From JBDHZK01 sp039811865 (lineage in GTDB: Bacteria; Actinomycetota; Actinomycetes; Propionibacteriales; Propionibacteriaceae): a DNA stretch of 17,032 nucleotides. Position 1 is the stretch's first letter. Each line of letters begins with the position of its first letter. A model generated the notes under the pieces. The model saw nothing but the letters and a program-made list of their open reading frames with translations, was not told the DNA's origin and did not search any database. Below are positions 1 through 6,090 of this stretch, one piece after another. The stretch spans positions 1 to 17,032 of the forward strand of contig JBDHZK010000056.1 in assembly GCA_039811865.1 (NCBI GenBank). The letters are read 5' to 3'. Position numbers and translations under genes: made by a program.

Positions 1-202
1 CAGGGTTGAGGTTCGGGCTCAGTGACTCCCGGATCAGCGTCGGGGAGGGATCCGGCTCGCTCGCCTCGGGCCTGGGAGCCGAGTCGATTGAATCCGGGGA
101 CGGTTGCTCGGGGCGATCCTCCGGTTGCTCGAGCCGGGGCTCTTGTCGGGCCGACTCGTCGGCGACGCAGCGGGCCGGTTCGGCGTCTTGGGTGTGTTTC
201 AC
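1..202 (-). CDS. Partial acidic, proline-rich protein (5' end only)
   Basis: This minus-strand frame starts with GTG at 202-200 and stays open for 67 codons to the left edge of the window, so only the N-terminus is visible. The start overlaps the TetR stop codon as GTGA, and a strong Shine-Dalgarno (GGAGG) lies 7 nt upstream inside the TetR 3' end, which indicates translational coupling. The visible peptide is hydrophilic and rich in Pro, Glu, Asp, Ser and Arg, begins MKHTQDAEPARCVADES, and has no membrane segment or recognisable domain. It looks like a disordered N-terminal tail of a longer protein. Being directly downstream of a TetR regulator, the gene is probably controlled by it, and a transporter or membrane protein would be a typical partner, but that is inference only. 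The function is unknown. Confidence 0.6.
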   Translation of the reverse strand, partial: MKHTQDAEPARCVADESARQEPRLEQPEDRPEQPSPDSIDSAPRPEASEPDPSPTLIRESLSPNLNP

Positions 203-780
203 AGCAGGCCCTCCAGCGCGCGCGTCAGGGTTTGGCGGATCAGCGACTCCGGCGTCGTCCCAGGATCGGCGGCGTGCTCCAAACAGAGCTGGTTCACCAG
301 CGCCAATAGCATCACTGCGACGACCAGGGCTTCGGTCGCGGCGACGAGTCCCGCCTCGGCGAGCCGGTCGGCGAGCGCCCGGCGTTGGCGGTCGCGCATG
401 GCCCCGTAGGTGGCCCGGACGGTCTCGTCCTTCGTGGCGAGGCGGCGAAACTCCGCCAGCGCCAACTGCATTGGGGCGACCTCGACGATCGCGGACGCCA
501 TCGCCGCGGCGATCGTGTCCCTGGCTCCGGGGCCGGTGTTGCGGGCGTCCATGGCGCGCCAGACCAGATCGCTGCCCGTGGCGGCGACCAACTCGCCCGA
601 AACGGCGGCGAACAGCTCGGGTTTGCCGCCGAAGTTGGAGTAGATCGCCCCCTTGGTGAAGCCGGCGTCGGCGGCCACGGCCGCGAGGCTGGTCAACTCG
701 TAGCCGTGGCTGCTGAATCGCTTCAAGGCGGCGTCGAGGATCGCCGCGCGGACGTCGTCCCGCCTGGGCCTGGTGGTCAT
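199..780 (-). CDS. TetR/AcrR family transcriptional regulator
   Basis: A 193-residue protein with normal TetR length. The N-terminal DNA-binding domain covers about residues 9-57 and contains the helix-turn-helix stretch LTSLAAVAADAGFTKGAIYSNFGGKPELF, a good match to the family pattern in which a Tyr-x-x-Phe follows the recognition helix. The rest is the helical ligand-binding and dimerisation domain, which cannot be assigned a ligand by eye. The ATG at 780 is preceded by a GGAG about 4 nt upstream. A tandem palindromic operator lies only 9 to 37 bp before the start, so the gene is very probably autorepressed. The stop codon overlaps the GTG of the next gene (GTGA), so both should be on one transcript and the downstream gene is the best candidate target. 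The identity of the inducer is unknown. Confidence 0.93.
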   Translation of the reverse strand: MTTRPRRDDVRAAILDAALKRFSSHGYELTSLAAVAADAGFTKGAIYSNFGGKPELFAAVSGELVAATGSDLVWRAMDARNTGPGARDTIAAAMASAIVEVAPMQLALAEFRRLATKDETVRATYGAMRDRQRRALADRLAEAGLVAATEALVVAVMLLALVNQLCLEHAADPGTTPESLIRQTLTRALEGLL

Positions 781-788
781 CTCGCTCC

Positions 789-817
789 ATACCGTCGGTA
801 TTCAATACCGACAGTAT
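789..817. promoter_or_regulatory. Tandem TetR-type operator
   Basis: Two near-identical 13-bp palindromes, ATACCGTCGGTAT (789-801) and ATACCGACAGTAT (805-817), are separated by 3 bp. Together they also form a larger 29-bp inverted repeat centred on base 803 with only one mismatched pair. The inner 17 bp (795-811) is a perfect 8+1+8 palindrome. The site lies immediately upstream of the TetR gene start at 780 and probably overlaps its promoter. Paired half-overlapping sites of this kind fit binding of two TetR dimers. Regulation by the adjacent TetR protein is inferred from proximity. Confidence 0.8.
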
Positions 818-848
818 CGTAATGGGACGGCTTCGCAAACTTGCACGT

Positions 849-930
849 CGTGTGCCGAACGCCACGCTCGGTTCGATCCGCGGCACTTTCCAGCCGATTC
901 CATGCCAACGCACGTCGCATTCGGCACACG
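849..930. repeat. Intergenic long inverted repeat (11-bp perfect arms)
   Basis: CGTGTGCCGAA at 849-859 is the exact reverse complement of TTCGGCACACG at 920-930, and the similarity continues inward for about 10 more bases with a few mismatches. It lies between the end of the mycosin gene (953) and the TetR promoter, about 22 nt past the mycosin stop, so it could act as a transcript-end hairpin for that gene. There is no T-run. Its layout (about 80 bp, arms facing inward) resembles the elements at 4862-4948 and 7749-7836, and the arm can be aligned to theirs with a few changes. Whether it belongs to the same family is uncertain. The remaining 781-952 interval holds no gene that I can support. 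Confidence 0.6.
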
Positions 931-952
931 CATGCCTTTCGGGCACATGGCC

Positions 953-2218
953 CTATTCGGGATCGAGGTCGTCCTTGGGGTTGGCGGGCTGGAAGCGTCG
1001 ATCGCGAGCGCGGGGGAGTGCCCAGCGCAGCACGATCCCGGCGAGGACGAGCGTCAACGACCCGATCGCGATGCCGATGGCGATGTTTCGCGACGTCAGA
1101 TCCGGCTTGGGGCGCTGGCCGACCGGCGGTGGTGGTGGCGGGCCCTGCGTCGGGCTGGGGGAGTCACTGGGCTGGTTCGCGACGGCCGCCGTCAGCGCTT
1201 TGAGCGGATTCACGATGCCGTAGCCGAGCTGCGGGTCCGGGATGGCACCGGGTGGCGGGTCGGCCGTGGTGATCAGCCGCTGCCGCACCTGCTCCGGGCT
1301 CAGGTGCCCGAAGCGCTGCAGGATCAGCGCGACGACGCCTGAGACCATCGGCGCCGCGAAGGACGACCCGCGGGCCTGGTCGTAGACGATCCGATCCTTG
1401 TTGGACGGCAGCAGCGTCCACACGCCGGACCCAGGTGCGCCGATCGTCACCTGCATCTGGGGGTCCTGCTGGGACGCCGGGTCGGCCACGTCGAAGTCGG
1501 TCGTCATTCCAACGGCGATCACCCCCGGATACGCCGCCGGGTACGAAGGCCCGGACTTCGCGCCGCCGTTGCCGGCCGCCGCCACGACCACGATGCCGGC
1601 CTTGAGCGCGGCCGAGATTGCATCGGCGTACGCGGGGGACGCCGTCCCGGCCTGGCTGATGTTGATCACGTCCACCTTGTCCTTGATCGCGGCGCGGACC
1701 GCCGCGATCGTGGGCGCCAGCGGTTCGGGACCCTCGTTCTCCTTGCGCTCGCTGCGCTGCAGGCTGCGGTAGGAGATGACCTTGACGTCGGGCGCGACGC
1801 CCTGGAAGTCGGTCTTCACGCCGCTCGGCTCCTTGCCCGCCAGGACGGACACCACCCGCGTCCCGTGGCCGCAGTCGTACGGGGAGTTCTCGGGCAAGAG
1901 GTTGTTGCCGGTGTAGTTGCGTGTCTTCACCCGCTTGGCGTCGAAGTACTTCATGTCCGTGACGTCGACGCCGGTATCGATCACCCCGACCGTGATGCCC
2001 TTGCCGGTGGCGACCTTGTGGACCTCCTCCAGCCGCAGCCGCTGCACCTGCCAGACCTGGTCGGGCACCTGAGCCACCGGACGATAGGGCTGGCAAAGCT
2101 TCGGGCTGTAGGTCTCCCCCTCGGCCCGCGCCGGGGCGGCGACGAGTCCTGCGCCCAGCGTCGCGGAGACGACCGCGGCAGCCAGCCGTAGGCCGATCCG
2201 GCGCCAGCGAGGATTCAC
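953..2218 (-). CDS. Mycosin-like S8 serine protease (subtilase), membrane-anchored
   Basis: A 421-residue subtilisin-fold protease resembling the mycosins (MycP) that accompany type VII secretion. Residues 1-32 form a signal peptide ending APARA. The catalytic triad is visible as Asp81 (VIDTGVD), His118 (CGHGT) and Ser286 (GSSFAAP), with oxyanion-hole Asn217 (AAGNGG). Cys42 and Cys116 lie where mycosins carry a disulfide linking the N-terminal extension to the catalytic domain. A proline-rich linker (about 350-372) leads to a C-terminal transmembrane helix (about 377-400) and a short charged cytosolic tail, so the protease domain should sit outside the membrane. The GTG start is supported by a TAGGCT -10 box 6 nt upstream, implying a leaderless mRNA. 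No ESX/type VII genes are visible nearby, so a role in that system is not shown; an orphan mycosin-like protease is equally possible. Confidence 0.9.
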   Translation of the reverse strand: MNPRWRRIGLRLAAAVVSATLGAGLVAAPARAEGETYSPKLCQPYRPVAQVPDQVWQVQRLRLEEVHKVATGKGITVGVIDTGVDVTDMKYFDAKRVKTRNYTGNNLLPENSPYDCGHGTRVVSVLAGKEPSGVKTDFQGVAPDVKVISYRSLQRSERKENEGPEPLAPTIAAVRAAIKDKVDVINISQAGTASPAYADAISAALKAGIVVVAAAGNGGAKSGPSYPAAYPGVIAVGMTTDFDVADPASQQDPQMQVTIGAPGSGVWTLLPSNKDRIVYDQARGSSFAAPMVSGVVALILQRFGHLSPEQVRQRLITTADPPPGAIPDPQLGYGIVNPLKALTAAVANQPSDSPSPTQGPPPPPPVGQRPKPDLTSRNIAIGIAIGSLTLVLAGIVLRWALPRARDRRFQPANPKDDLDPE

Positions 2219-2224
2219 GCAGCC

Positions 2225-2230
2225 AGCCTA
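2225..2230 (-). promoter_or_regulatory. -10 box for leaderless mycosin-like gene
   Basis: On the minus strand TAGGCT is followed by six bases (GGCTGC) and then the GTG start at 2218. This spacing puts the expected transcription start on or next to the start codon. No Shine-Dalgarno is present. The same arrangement precedes four other genes in the window. Confidence 0.55.
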
Positions 2231-2307
2231 AGGCGGACCCGGGCCGGCGCCGGTCACGGTGAGATATCGACGTGGACAAACCCGGCGGGTCCGCCCGCTG
2301 TCGGCAC

Positions 2308-2313
2308 TAGCCT
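2308..2313 (+). promoter_or_regulatory. Candidate -10 box for mptB-like gene
   Basis: TAGCCT in the divergent intergenic region would start transcription near 2320. That leaves a short leader containing AGGAGG (2339-2344) before the TTG at 2349. No convincing -35 hexamer is visible. Confidence 0.4.
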
Positions 2314-2348
2314 TTGGGGTCTCGGTGCCGCGGCGACTAGGAGGGGCG

Positions 2349-3944
2349 TTGGCTTGGGTCACTTCGGCCGTCGAGAAAGTGAGTGCGGCGCTCGACCGGC
2401 CCTGGTCGCGGTCACCTCGCGTGGCCATGACGCTCGTCCTGCTGGCCAGCGCGGTCACCTTGATCAACGGCGCCCTGGGCCCCTCAGCCGTCGCGCTGTC
2501 CGTGGGCCCGAGGACATCGCTGCTGCCGCCCTGGTACCTGCCGGTCGGTTGGGTGAAGGTCAACGAGTGGGTCGGGGTCGTATCGCTGTGGTTGGCGATC
2601 AGCGTCGGCGGTGTGGGGCTGTGGATCGCGCTCAGAGCGATCCGCTGCGGGTGGCGTCCTCATGTCCGGCGGCTGTTCGCGGTCGGGGTGGGGCTGAACG
2701 TCCTTACCTCGCTCGTCTTGCCGCTGACTTCGGCGGACGTCTTGATGTACGCCGCCTACGGACGCCTGCAGGTGATCGGCCGCGACCCCTACCAGATCAC
2801 TCCCGCCGAGATTTTCCGCGAACAGTTCGACGTGGTGCTGAAAGCCACGGAGCGGCCCTGGCAGGACACCCCGAGCGTGTACGGCCCGATCGCGTCCTTC
2901 ACGCAGTGGCTGGCGAACGTGCTGGGCGGGGAGAACATGCACGACATCGTCTTCTGGCTGCAGATGTTCGCGCTGATCCCGTTCGTCCTGACCTGCGCGA
3001 TCGCGGTCAAGCTCGCCCACGGCGAGCCGGCCACGCAGGCGCGGGCGGTCTTCTTGACCATCCTGAATCCGCTGCTGATCTGGGCGGTCACCGCCCAGGC
3101 CCACAACGAGGCGCTCGGGGTTGTGTTCGCGATCTTCGGGGTTGCGATGTTGCGCAAGCACCCCGTGTTGGCCGGCGTCGGTATCGGGCTGGCCGGCTGC
3201 GTGAAGATCTCGCTCGTGTTCTACGGCTTGGCGATGATCTGGGCCTACCGCCGCGATTGGAAGCGGCTGGGGCTGCTCGCGGCCGGTACGGCCATCCCGC
3301 TCGGCCTGCTCTATGGGCTGCGCCCCGACACCTTGCTGGCGGCGACCCGGAATACCGGGTACGTGTCTTCCGGATCGTGGGCCTCCTGGGTTTACTGGCC
3401 GATGGCGTGGTCGATCGGCGAACCGGCAGCGAAAGTCATCGTCAACGTGATCTCTTTGGCGGGCATGGTCGGGATCGCCTGGATGCTGTCCCAGGTGTTG
3501 CCGCGCTCGGCCGTGGCCGGGTTGGCCCCGCTGGCGGACGCGACTCGTGACCCGCTAACGATCGCCATGCGCACCGCGCTCGCGCTCTGCACCGCCTGGC
3601 TGGTCACCTCTCCGTACACCCTGAGCTGGTACGACCTCATCTCGTGGGTGCCGCTGGCGGTGCTCGTGGCCAACCCCTTGGACACCGTGTTGATGGTGCG
3701 TGGCGCCTGGCTGTCGATGGCGTTCGTGACCGGCCGCGTCGTCCAATTCTCGCCTCAGATGCTGACGGCCAGTTGGGTCGTCCGGGACCTCATCTGTCCG
3801 CTCGTCCAGATCGGCGTCCTGGCCTACATCGTTTGGTGGTGGTGGAGCGAGCGGCGCAACAGCGCTCAAGCCAGGCGGGTACACAAACGGGTCGCGGCGA
3901 AACGGGCCCGGCGGGCGTCGCCGACCGTGGCCGAACCCTCGTGA
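2349..3944 (+). CDS. mptB: MptB-like polyprenol-phosphomannose-dependent alpha-1,6-mannosyltransferase
   Basis: A GT-C type integral membrane glycosyltransferase of about 531 residues with roughly a dozen hydrophobic helices. The stretch SADVLMYAAYGRLQVIGRDPY (split here: the Asp-containing SADVLMYAAYGRL at about residue 130) follows a membrane helix, where GT-C enzymes place their catalytic acidic residue, and is typical of the MptA/MptB family. Family members use decaprenyl-phosphomannose to extend alpha-1,6 mannan chains of lipomannan-like glycolipids on the outer face of the membrane. The C-terminus is strongly basic (AKRARRAS). Start choice: the frame is open back to a GTG at 2259, but AGGAGG at 2339-2344 sits just before the TTG at 2349 and a -10-like TAGCCT precedes it, so I prefer 2349. 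The gene is divergent from the mycosin gene and 12 bp upstream of the DUF2510 gene, probably in one operon. The exact linkage it makes is inferred. Confidence 0.82.
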   Translation: MAWVTSAVEKVSAALDRPWSRSPRVAMTLVLLASAVTLINGALGPSAVALSVGPRTSLLPPWYLPVGWVKVNEWVGVVSLWLAISVGGVGLWIALRAIRCGWRPHVRRLFAVGVGLNVLTSLVLPLTSADVLMYAAYGRLQVIGRDPYQITPAEIFREQFDVVLKATERPWQDTPSVYGPIASFTQWLANVLGGENMHDIVFWLQMFALIPFVLTCAIAVKLAHGEPATQARAVFLTILNPLLIWAVTAQAHNEALGVVFAIFGVAMLRKHPVLAGVGIGLAGCVKISLVFYGLAMIWAYRRDWKRLGLLAAGTAIPLGLLYGLRPDTLLAATRNTGYVSSGSWASWVYWPMAWSIGEPAAKVIVNVISLAGMVGIAWMLSQVLPRSAVAGLAPLADATRDPLTIAMRTALALCTAWLVTSPYTLSWYDLISWVPLAVLVANPLDTVLMVRGAWLSMAFVTGRVVQFSPQMLTASWVVRDLICPLVQIGVLAYIVWWWWSERRNSAQARRVHKRVAAKRARRASPTVAEPS

Positions 3945-3956
3945 AATCCTGATCGC

Positions 3957-4817
3957 ATGGCGAGTCGCACGGACCCGGGTTGGCGGCCAGATCCCGACGA
4001 GGACGGCCGGTTCCGGTGGTGGACCGGTCAGGCCTGGACGGCGTGGCTGGCCACGGCCACGGACGCCCCGCCCCCGCCGCCGCAAGGCCCAGTGGTCGTG
4101 CCGAAGCGGAGTCGGCTGGGCCTTTGGATCTCGGTCGCCGCGCTGGCGCTCGCGTTGTCGGTTTTGGTCGGCTTGACGGTCTACGGGAGGGCCGCGGGTC
4201 CGATACTGCCAGGAGAGGCTGCAAGTAGCCCCACCGACATCGGTCCGGCGCCGACGCAGTCGGCGCAACCGTACAGCCCGCTCACGTGGGAAGCGGCCAC
4301 CCGCACCCTGCGCGGCAGTGCCGTGGACTTCAGCTGCCGGTTGCCCGGCAATCCGTTCGTCCCCGAAGCCGGCAGTCCGGCCGAGATTCCTGGGCTGGCT
4401 CGCGCGGGCAAGCTCGCCTTCCTCGACTCGTACCCGAACTGGAAGGAGGGGGTGAGCTTCCCGCCCCTCGTTGGCGCCGGAGTGCTGGCGGCGAACCTGG
4501 TCAGCCCCGAACTTGAGGACACCACTCGCGCCGTCCAGGCCGAGTTCGCGCGGCGATTCCATCGCAACCTGACCGGCGTCCGCTTCGGCGAGGTGCGAAC
4601 GAGCGCGGTGGCCGACTATGGACGTCCCGCCTATCGGAGCGAGTCGGCGGTCGAGTTCGACTTCAACGGCGTGGCCATGAAGGAGAACGTCAGCGTCCTG
4701 GTCGTCCAAGCGCGCGCCGACACGCTCTTCTACTGGGTGGAGTACCTGCCGTCGGACCTGCCCGCTCCCGCGGTGGCCGCCGTGGCTGCGGCCAAGGCGT
4801 CCATTCGCTTCGCCTGA
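3957..4817 (+). CDS. DUF2510 domain membrane-anchored protein
   Basis: A 286-residue protein. Residues 6-31 (DPGWRPDPDEDGRFRWWTGQ and following AWTAW) match the short Trp-rich DUF2510 domain common in actinobacterial membrane proteins. A Pro-rich linker leads to one transmembrane helix at about residues 54-77, followed by a mostly extracytoplasmic domain of about 200 residues that I do not recognise. The topology suggests a cytosolic N-terminal domain and an exported C-terminal domain. It starts 12 bp after the mannosyltransferase stop, with no clear Shine-Dalgarno, and probably shares its transcript, so an envelope role is plausible but unproven. An inverted-repeat element follows 45 bp after the stop codon. 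Confidence 0.85.
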   Translation: MASRTDPGWRPDPDEDGRFRWWTGQAWTAWLATATDAPPPPPQGPVVVPKRSRLGLWISVAALALALSVLVGLTVYGRAAGPILPGEAASSPTDIGPAPTQSAQPYSPLTWEAATRTLRGSAVDFSCRLPGNPFVPEAGSPAEIPGLARAGKLAFLDSYPNWKEGVSFPPLVGAGVLAANLVSPELEDTTRAVQAEFARRFHRNLTGVRFGEVRTSAVADYGRPAYRSESAVEFDFNGVAMKENVSVLVVQARADTLFYWVEYLPSDLPAPAVAAVAAAKASIRFA

Positions 4818-4861
4818 CGGCTCGTGCTGGGCCGCCCTCGGCAAGTTCTGGGTCAACGTCG

Positions 4862-4948
4862 GGTGGAAACGTGCGGCGAGACGTGATCCGACGAGTTCGC
4901 GCCGGCGCAGCTCGACCATCACGGGTCGTCTCGCCGCACAAAACCACC
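4862..4948. repeat. Intergenic inverted-repeat element, copy 1
   Basis: A perfect 13-bp inverted repeat, GTGCGGCGAGACG (4871-4883) and CGTCTCGCCGCAC (4927-4939), is flanked by a second matching pair GGTGG (4862-4866) and CCACC (4944-4948). The 43-bp interior contains a further fold-back, GCGCC/GGCGC around 4898-4908. The left arm, GTGGAAACGTGCGGCG at 4863-4878, recurs exactly as the right arm (minus strand) of the element at 7749-7836. It lies between the DUF2510 gene and pheA. It could also work as a terminator hairpin for the upstream gene, but it lacks a T-run. No transposase or coding frame is associated. Confidence 0.75.
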
Positions 4949-5026
4949 TATTGGCCGGCCGACCGCCGCGCCTTGGGGCGGAACTTCCGGGGCGTGGGAT
5001 TTCGTTCGCCGGCGGTGGCGCCTGAC

Positions 5027-5032
5027 TAGGGT
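5027..5032 (+). promoter_or_regulatory. -10 box for leaderless pheA
   Basis: TAGGGT is followed by seven bases and the GTG at 5040. If this is the promoter, the in-frame GTG at 5031 falls inside the -10 box and cannot be the translation start. No Shine-Dalgarno is present before either GTG. Confidence 0.5.
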
Positions 5033-5039
5033 GGCGGCC

Positions 5040-5948
5040 GTGCTCGGCTACTTCGGACCCGCGGGGACCTTCACCCATCAGGCGCTGCAGACCATCACCG
5101 CCGAGCCGAGCATTCCCTTTGTGACCGTCGCCCGCACCCTGGACGCGGTCCGCCTGGGCGAGGTCGAGGCGGCACTCGTGCCGATCGAGAACTCGGTTGA
5201 GGGCGGGGTCACCACCACCTTGGACAATCTGGCCGCCGGCGCGCCCCTGATGATCCGGCGCGAGGTGCTGTTGCCCGTGCAGTTCTCGCTGTGCGGCCGC
5301 GAGGGGACGACCCTGGCGGCCGTCCGGCGGATCCTCACCCATCCGCATGCGGCGGCGCAGTGTCGCAACTGGCTGGCCACCAACCTTCCCGAGGCGGTAA
5401 TCATCGAGGGTGGCTCGACCGCCGGGGCGGCCGAAGAGGTCTCCTCACCCGGCTCCCGCTTCGACGCCGCCGTTTGCGCTCCGGTTGCCTGCCGGATGTA
5501 CGGGCTCACCGAGCTCGCCGAGCGGATCGCCGACAACGCGCAGGCCGTAACCAGGTTCGTCCTGGTCGGGCGTCCGGACGTTCCGCCCGAGCCGACCGGT
5601 CGAGACAAGACAACGGTGGTCGCCTACATGTTCAAGGACCACCCGGGTGCGTTGCTGGAGATCTTGGAGCAGTTCGCCAGCCGCGGCGTCAACTTGTGCC
5701 GCATCGAATCGCGTCCGACGAAGGCCGCGCTGGGTGACTACTGCTTTTCGATCGACGCCGAGGGTCATGTCGGCGACCCGCGCACCCGGGAGGCACTGCT
5801 GGGGCTGCATCGGATCTGCAAGAAGGTCGTCTTTCTGGGCTCGTACGAGCGCGCGGACGGCGTCGTCCCCACGATCGCGCGCGGCTTCGCCGACGACGAC
5901 TTTCGCGACGCCGAGCTGTGGCTGGAGAACCTGGTCGACCCAGGCTGA
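5040..5948 (+). CDS. pheA: Prephenate dehydratase
   Basis: Converts prephenate to phenylpyruvate, the committed step of phenylalanine synthesis, in the cytosol. The protein is about 302 residues. The catalytic domain starts GYFGPAGTFTHQAL and contains VPIENSVEGGV (about 47-57) and the catalytic Thr-Arg-Phe motif at 171-173 (AVTRFVLV). A C-terminal ACT domain follows, with the two phenylalanine-binding signatures GALLEIL (203-209) and ESRP (223-226), so feedback inhibition by phenylalanine is expected. There is no chorismate mutase domain, so this is the monofunctional type usual in actinobacteria. I chose GTG 5040 over GTG 5031 because a TAGGGT -10 box ends 7 nt before it. The gene converges with the lipid kinase gene; the 142-bp gap between them holds GC-rich palindromic sequence (about 5972-5991) but no clear terminator. 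Confidence 0.95.
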   Translation: MLGYFGPAGTFTHQALQTITAEPSIPFVTVARTLDAVRLGEVEAALVPIENSVEGGVTTTLDNLAAGAPLMIRREVLLPVQFSLCGREGTTLAAVRRILTHPHAAAQCRNWLATNLPEAVIIEGGSTAGAAEEVSSPGSRFDAAVCAPVACRMYGLTELAERIADNAQAVTRFVLVGRPDVPPEPTGRDKTTVVAYMFKDHPGALLEILEQFASRGVNLCRIESRPTKAALGDYCFSIDAEGHVGDPRTREALLGLHRICKKVVFLGSYERADGVVPTIARGFADDDFRDAELWLENLVDPG

Positions 5949-6090
5949 GCCCCACGCCGAGCGAAGTCACGCACGTTCGCCGCGGCGCGTGTCCGGGCGA
6001 GTTGCCATCGGTTCCCGCGCACGAGCGGGCGCGCTCACTCGGCTCGCGGGTGATGTCGAGTCTTGCCCCCAGGCGAGGAGAGTGACGCGG

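Noticed and set aside
3555..5348. 597-codon open frame on the minus strand
   Set aside because: It runs antisense across the mannosyltransferase, DUF2510 gene and pheA. The product is low-complexity Arg/Gly/Pro with no domain, as expected for antisense frames in high-GC DNA.
5949..6090. Third copy of the GTGCGGCGAGA element or a bidirectional terminator
   Set aside because: The interval contains GCGGCGAACGTGCG on the minus strand and a palindrome at 5972-5991, but no partner arm and no convincing stem followed by a T-run.
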